This document shows, one piece after another, positions 60,901 to 64,000 of a stretch of DNA of 64,000 nt. Origin of the DNA: Datura wrightii (taxonomy: Eukaryota > Streptophyta > Magnoliopsida > Solanales > Solanaceae); the NCBI GenBank assembly GCA_035772735.1, contig JASDFA010000010.1:156552501-156616500 (forward strand). The letters run 5' to 3'. Position 1 is the stretch's first letter. Each line of letters opens with the position of its first letter. A program made the translations under genes and the position numbers. The notes under the pieces are model-generated. The model was not told where the DNA came from and ran no database searches. It saw nothing but the letters and a program-made list of their open reading frames with translations.

Positions 60901-62900
60901 GATTCCAAACAGTAACTGGAATAAAATGGAAAAGTACATCTTTTTCATTCATCCAGCCCTACCAATTGATTTTAATAAGAGATTAAAAAAAAAAAGATAA
61001 AGTTCATGCAATCCTTACCAACCAACAGTATCCTTGGCAGGAATTCCAACAAGAAGAGATCCCAGTAGCCCAAGGCATGTTGCAATCTGAGTGAAGCTCC
61101 CATAAGTGCCTCTAACAAAAGCTGGTGAAACCTGGTCAAACAAATTAAAATGTAACTAAAGAGAGAGAATTAGGAGCAAAAGATAATATCATGTACCTCT
61201 GCAACATAGAGAGCAGCAACAGCAGGGCCAAGGCCCATCCCTATTCCAACCAATAACCTTCCAATAAGCATAACTCCAAGAGTACTTGCTGCAGCACTAC
61301 ATTTATGGAGTTGAAGAACGTTCAGTTAATTTCCAGAAACTCGTATTGTAAAAAAAAAATTGAATTAAGAGTTTCTGATTTCACCTCTTGTATTCACCAC
61401 AGTTTATAATTCAATAACTTAAACAGGAAAAGAGAACTCAAACACCCCATCCATATGAAGCAAACTCTACAAGATCTTAAGAATAAGTCTGCAGGAGACT
61501 TTGCCAATGCAAAAGATAGCAAGACTAAACTATCCCCTAAGGGATTAGACACTTCCTTTTTAAAACATCTATTCATCCCAGTCAGGTTATACAATGAATA
61601 GAAGAGGGCTCAAGACTTCATAAAATTTGGATGGTATTATAGAGCAAGTGTTCAGGGGTGCACTTAAAGTTGAAAAGGCCTTAGTATAGCTAGTGAAAAG
61701 TTTATTAAGGTTTTACCTCATAGAAGCACCTATTATCATTGGTAGAGCACACAATTGAAAGCCCCTCCGACGACCAACCCCATCTGCTATCCAACCACTG
61801 AATACCGAGCCCAAAAAAGCACCTCCCAAACATGTACTCACAACTAGACCTTCAGTTGAAAATAAAATTATCATATCAGATGGACACTGTAAAAGATGAA
61901 CTAATTTTGGAAAAAATGAAGGTAAATGGCATAGAGTACCTTCAGCCAAGGTGCTGCCACTGAAGCCAAGGTCCAAAGACATGCTTTCTAGAGTGTCATT
62001 AACCACCCTGAATAAACAAAAGCAAAATAAAATGCCAAGTTTGAAAAAAATGAAATAGTCAACAGGGTCAATGTTTAATAAGTTTTAACCAACTAAAATG
62101 GTAGGATTTATGAAAGAAACTAAATTTGAAAGTTCAGTCATACCCAAGATGGTAGCCAAACAAGAGTGATGAGATAATTGCCACCAGTATATGCGGCAAT
62201 GGCCACTTCCATGAGGGGTTTCCAATTTCTTTCCAATCACTATTTTGGAGACCATCTAAAAACACACAAGGAAGAATCAATAGTCAACTTCAGGCGAAAA
62301 TATATCCTATCATGTTACGTCCTATGATTGTCTCTAAGCTGACACTAGAGGAGTATATTATTATTTTATTGGAAAACAGACAGCAACCTTCAACCAAGTT
62401 GGCAAAATTTTATTTCTCTATTTGAGCTCCAGAAAATCCAGAGACTGACTACTGTCGTTCTCAAAAGCTCACAAAATAGAAATTTGGAACAAGAGAGAGA
62501 AATAGATCTTGGCATGATTTAAAATTTAAAAAAAAAAAAAAAAACACCCATCTCGTGCGCACCACCCCTTTAACCCCAGATGAATTTGCAGCAAACTTAA
62601 TATATTCCTTTCTGCTCGTACAATACATACATATCCAGACCGAAAAAAAATGTTCTAGAATAGGCTGCATTTGGAGCCAAGTGAGTTTAAATCTTGGATC
62701 CGTCCCGCAAAAGAGCTTCTTGCGCAACACAAATATAAAGAAAACAGTGTAAGGCGTAAGAGCTTGCGCAACACAAATATAAAGAAAATAGTGTAAGGCG
62801 TACCTAGATTTTCTTCTCTGTCTTCATAATCAGTGAACTGGTCTTTAGTTGATGCACGCTTGTACATAGAGTAAGCATCTGCAAGGCGACCACCTCTCAT
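54947..62900 (-). CDS. Sugar transporter of the major facilitator superfamily, SGB1-like
   Basis: Minus-strand coding exons: 62900-62804, 62255-62144, 62007-61940, 61849-61717, 61296-61197, 61131-61019, 60763-60670, 59579-59426, 59339-59196, 59105-59032, 58881-58793, 58394-58280 and 55129-54947. They join into 1,476 bases (491 residues); all introns are GT-AG and phases close. Sugar-porter hallmarks occur in order: FGYHLGVVN, ADGVGRRRG, GRLLVGIGMGLGP, AESPHW, QQLSGINAVFYFSS, MDRLGRKVLL, GAGPVPSLLLSEIFPGRIRA and VETKGKTLQEIE. Twelve membrane helices are expected. The sequence is nearer to Arabidopsis SGB1 (At1g79820), a Golgi-localised hexose transporter, than to the plastidic pGlcT; no transit peptide is seen. 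The start MRGGRLAD lies 20 bases after a splice acceptor. The last intron is 3.15 kb and carries an antisense LINE. Confidence 0.95.
56076..56098. repeat. Homopolymer block: 15 C, then GGGG, then CCCC
   Basis: A C run followed by GGGGCCCC and seven A residues, just before recognisable LINE text. It may mark the 5' junction of the LINE or be an assembly or sequencing artefact. Confidence 0.8.
56100..58100 (+). mobile_element. L1-type LINE, 5'-truncated and degenerate, antisense in the last intron of the SGB1-like gene
   Basis: Broken plus-strand frames follow the C-terminal half of plant LINE ORF2. Reverse transcriptase text is present at 56160-56360 (a disrupted 'GLRQGDPLLPMLF' and LVMEALRRMMNRAVLGGHIK). 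A decayed active-site zone lies near 56410-56460 (FYADD not intact). Then come IKSTLSSIPTYCIFLF and LERLQRNFLWDV at 56720-56860, and ALLGKWLWRFVMERETSWR near 56940. The zf-RVT tail is at 57860-58030 (VIPFVLMWVIWKERNRRAFE). The 3' end trails off in TTTTACTTGATCAAAAAAATAAG near 58080-58100. Many frameshifts make it inactive. It lies between verified exons 13 and 12 of the host gene and does not touch them. Confidence 0.85.
57478..57861. repeat. Inverted duplication inside the LINE, arms ~170 bp, 43-bp spacer
   Basis: The left arm (57478-57652) is the imperfect reverse complement of the right arm (57696-57861). For example CACATCCTCACCTGCCTCCT on the left returns as AGGAGGCAGGTGAGGATGTG on the right. 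The right arm has the LINE-sense orientation. A transcript from either strand could fold into a long hairpin. Confidence 0.88.
62714..62802. repeat. Two-copy tandem duplication (~43 bp) next to a splice donor of the SGB1-like gene
   Basis: TTGCGCAACACAAATATAAA followed by GAAAACAGTGTAAGGCGTA is repeated with one change (C to T in GAAAATAGTG). The second copy abuts the donor at 62803. Confidence 0.9.
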
Positions 62901-63380
62901 ACTGTGTGATCTACGGTGACTGTAAGAAAAATCCCAATCATATATATACGTCAACCTGCCCAGATCCATTTGTATACAAAGATGATTAGTTATCAGCTGC
63001 CAACTCTTTGTAAAGCATCACACTTCATAACCGACTATATCTAAACGCAGCACAAATCCTAGATCTGATGCGAAGAGGAAGTTCCATATTTGAAAATCGC
63101 AACCGACAATTCAATACTCTTATCATCAATCTAAAAGAAATTCTAATCTTTCAAATCAAAAATGGAAAACAGAAGTACAATCTTTTACGTCTTCGACTGA
63201 AACTAAATTTGCCATTTCATTGCCTAATTATCTATCATTACCATATAAGCACATCTAGACAGTGTGTGTGTGTGTGTCAGTACTTGTTAATTACCTCCTG
63301 AAACGTTTTGGAAGACAGAAAAGGGAGTAGGGTGTCTGCAGAAAGCAATAGACAGAAGAAAGAGGCAGAAAATGTACCTA
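62804..63380 (-). other. 5' UTR exon, first intron and start exon of the SGB1-like gene
   Basis: On the minus strand a donor CAGGAG|GTAATT occurs at 63295/63294 and an acceptor TTTTCTTACAG ends at 62920, so the UTR exon is about 63380-63295, followed by a 375-base intron, and translation starts at 62900. The upstream in-frame ATG at 62969 would lie in the intron, which is why it was not used. The transcription start is estimated, not seen. Confidence 0.5.
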
Positions 63381-63399
63381 AAATGGAGTCGCTACTTGA

Positions 63400-64000
63400 C
63401 AGTACTTAAGTTTTAGAGGGAATTAAGAAAAAGTTTAAAGGAAAACGTGCTAATGCAAAAGGGAGCGGCGAAATCTTAGAAAGGGTGCTAACGTGTTTTC
63501 ACTCGTAAGCAAACAAACAAAAGCGCATATGCATATGGATTAGCAGTGATTTCCATGGAAGGAAAGAAAAGGAAAAGAAAATTGAAGGTGCAAACAGAGA
63601 TGACGACACGAAAGCATCTAGAACTCTACGAAAGCTCTGAGACGAACACCTGGTCCAATGTTTGTTGCTTTTGGTTAATTTTTTTTTCTGCTTTTGCCTG
63701 TCGCCTACCGTCTTGTGACATATCATCCTTTCTCAATCTAATATTTTTTTTAGGCACAGTTTTCAAAAAAAAAAAATTCAACTTATGTTTAGACATATAT
63801 TTTATTTTGAAAAAAAAAATATTTTTTAATAATTAAATAAGAGAAGTTTTTACGGTTTCTCAATTTAGTATTTTTTTATCATAGATTTTAAAATTATAAT
63901 TTTTGAAATTGTGTTTGAATATTAATGGAAGTCCTAAAAATTTAAAGATTAAAATTTTGAAATCTGATCATATTTTTTGACTGGCAGATGTTTAAAGATA
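63400..64000. other. 5' flank of the SGB1-like gene
   Basis: Presumed promoter of the minus-strand gene followed by AT-rich DNA to the window edge. The small frames here (for example the lysine-rich one near 63546) have no family resemblance. Confidence 0.45.

Noticed and set aside
62901..62969. Upstream in-frame ATG extending the SGB1-like protein by 23 residues (MDLGRLTYIYDWDFS)
   Set aside because: A TTTTCTTACAG acceptor lies between it and MRGG, and the extra residues look like intron-derived text; the start at 62900 fits the family better.

Overview
This is plant nuclear DNA, most likely from a Solanaceae species (Solanum or a close relative). It is AT-rich, its genes carry many GT-AG introns, it has a nuclear tRNA-Ser gene, and TS-type SINEs and Solanaceae-style MITEs are scattered through introns and intergenic DNA. 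There are no bacterial, organellar or CRISPR features. The species was inferred from gene and repeat character, not from a search.

Layout. 0-0.6 kb: first exon of a tonoplast aquaporin (TIP2-like) on the minus strand, continuing off the left edge. 0.7-15.5 kb: a transposon graveyard with a plus-strand Copia remnant (about 4.9-7.6 kb), a minus-strand Copia remnant with one LTR (10.15-14.3 kb), a pogo-like MITE, several long fold-back elements and tandem repeats. 15.7-21.0 kb: a 4-exon gene for a membrane-anchored, methyltransferase-like plant protein. 21.86 kb: tRNA-Ser(CGA). 23.2-29.5 kb: PEX2, the RING peroxin, in 8 exons. 30-37 kb: a nested repeat block in which a LINE relic was hit by a Gag-only LTR element, itself hit by a Mutator-like element and a small MITE; a probable solo LTR follows. 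38.2-43.1 kb: an atypical bHLH transcription factor in 8 exons, including one GC-AG intron. 43-51 kb: MITEs and two more members of the Mutator-like family. 51.7-53.2 kb (minus): a PLAC8/fw2.2-like protein in 4 exons. 54.9-63.4 kb (minus): an SGB1-like sugar transporter with 13 coding exons and a 5' UTR exon; its last intron holds an antisense LINE with a large inverted duplication.

The host genes are ordinary housekeeping or regulatory genes with no operon-like linkage: vacuolar water channel, peroxisome import, transcription factor, membrane PLAC8 protein and sugar transport. All five complete exon models were joined by hand; reading frame and phase close exactly at every junction and known family motifs run across the joins. 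They are therefore strong, but transcript ends are mostly not visible.

I found no convincing new multi-gene system. The most novel material is in the repeats: a Mutator-like, possibly gene-capturing family with CT/GA microsatellites and 9-bp target duplications; the four-layer nested insertion; duplicated decoy 3' splice sites in the PLAC8 gene; and the hairpin-forming LINE inside the sugar transporter gene.
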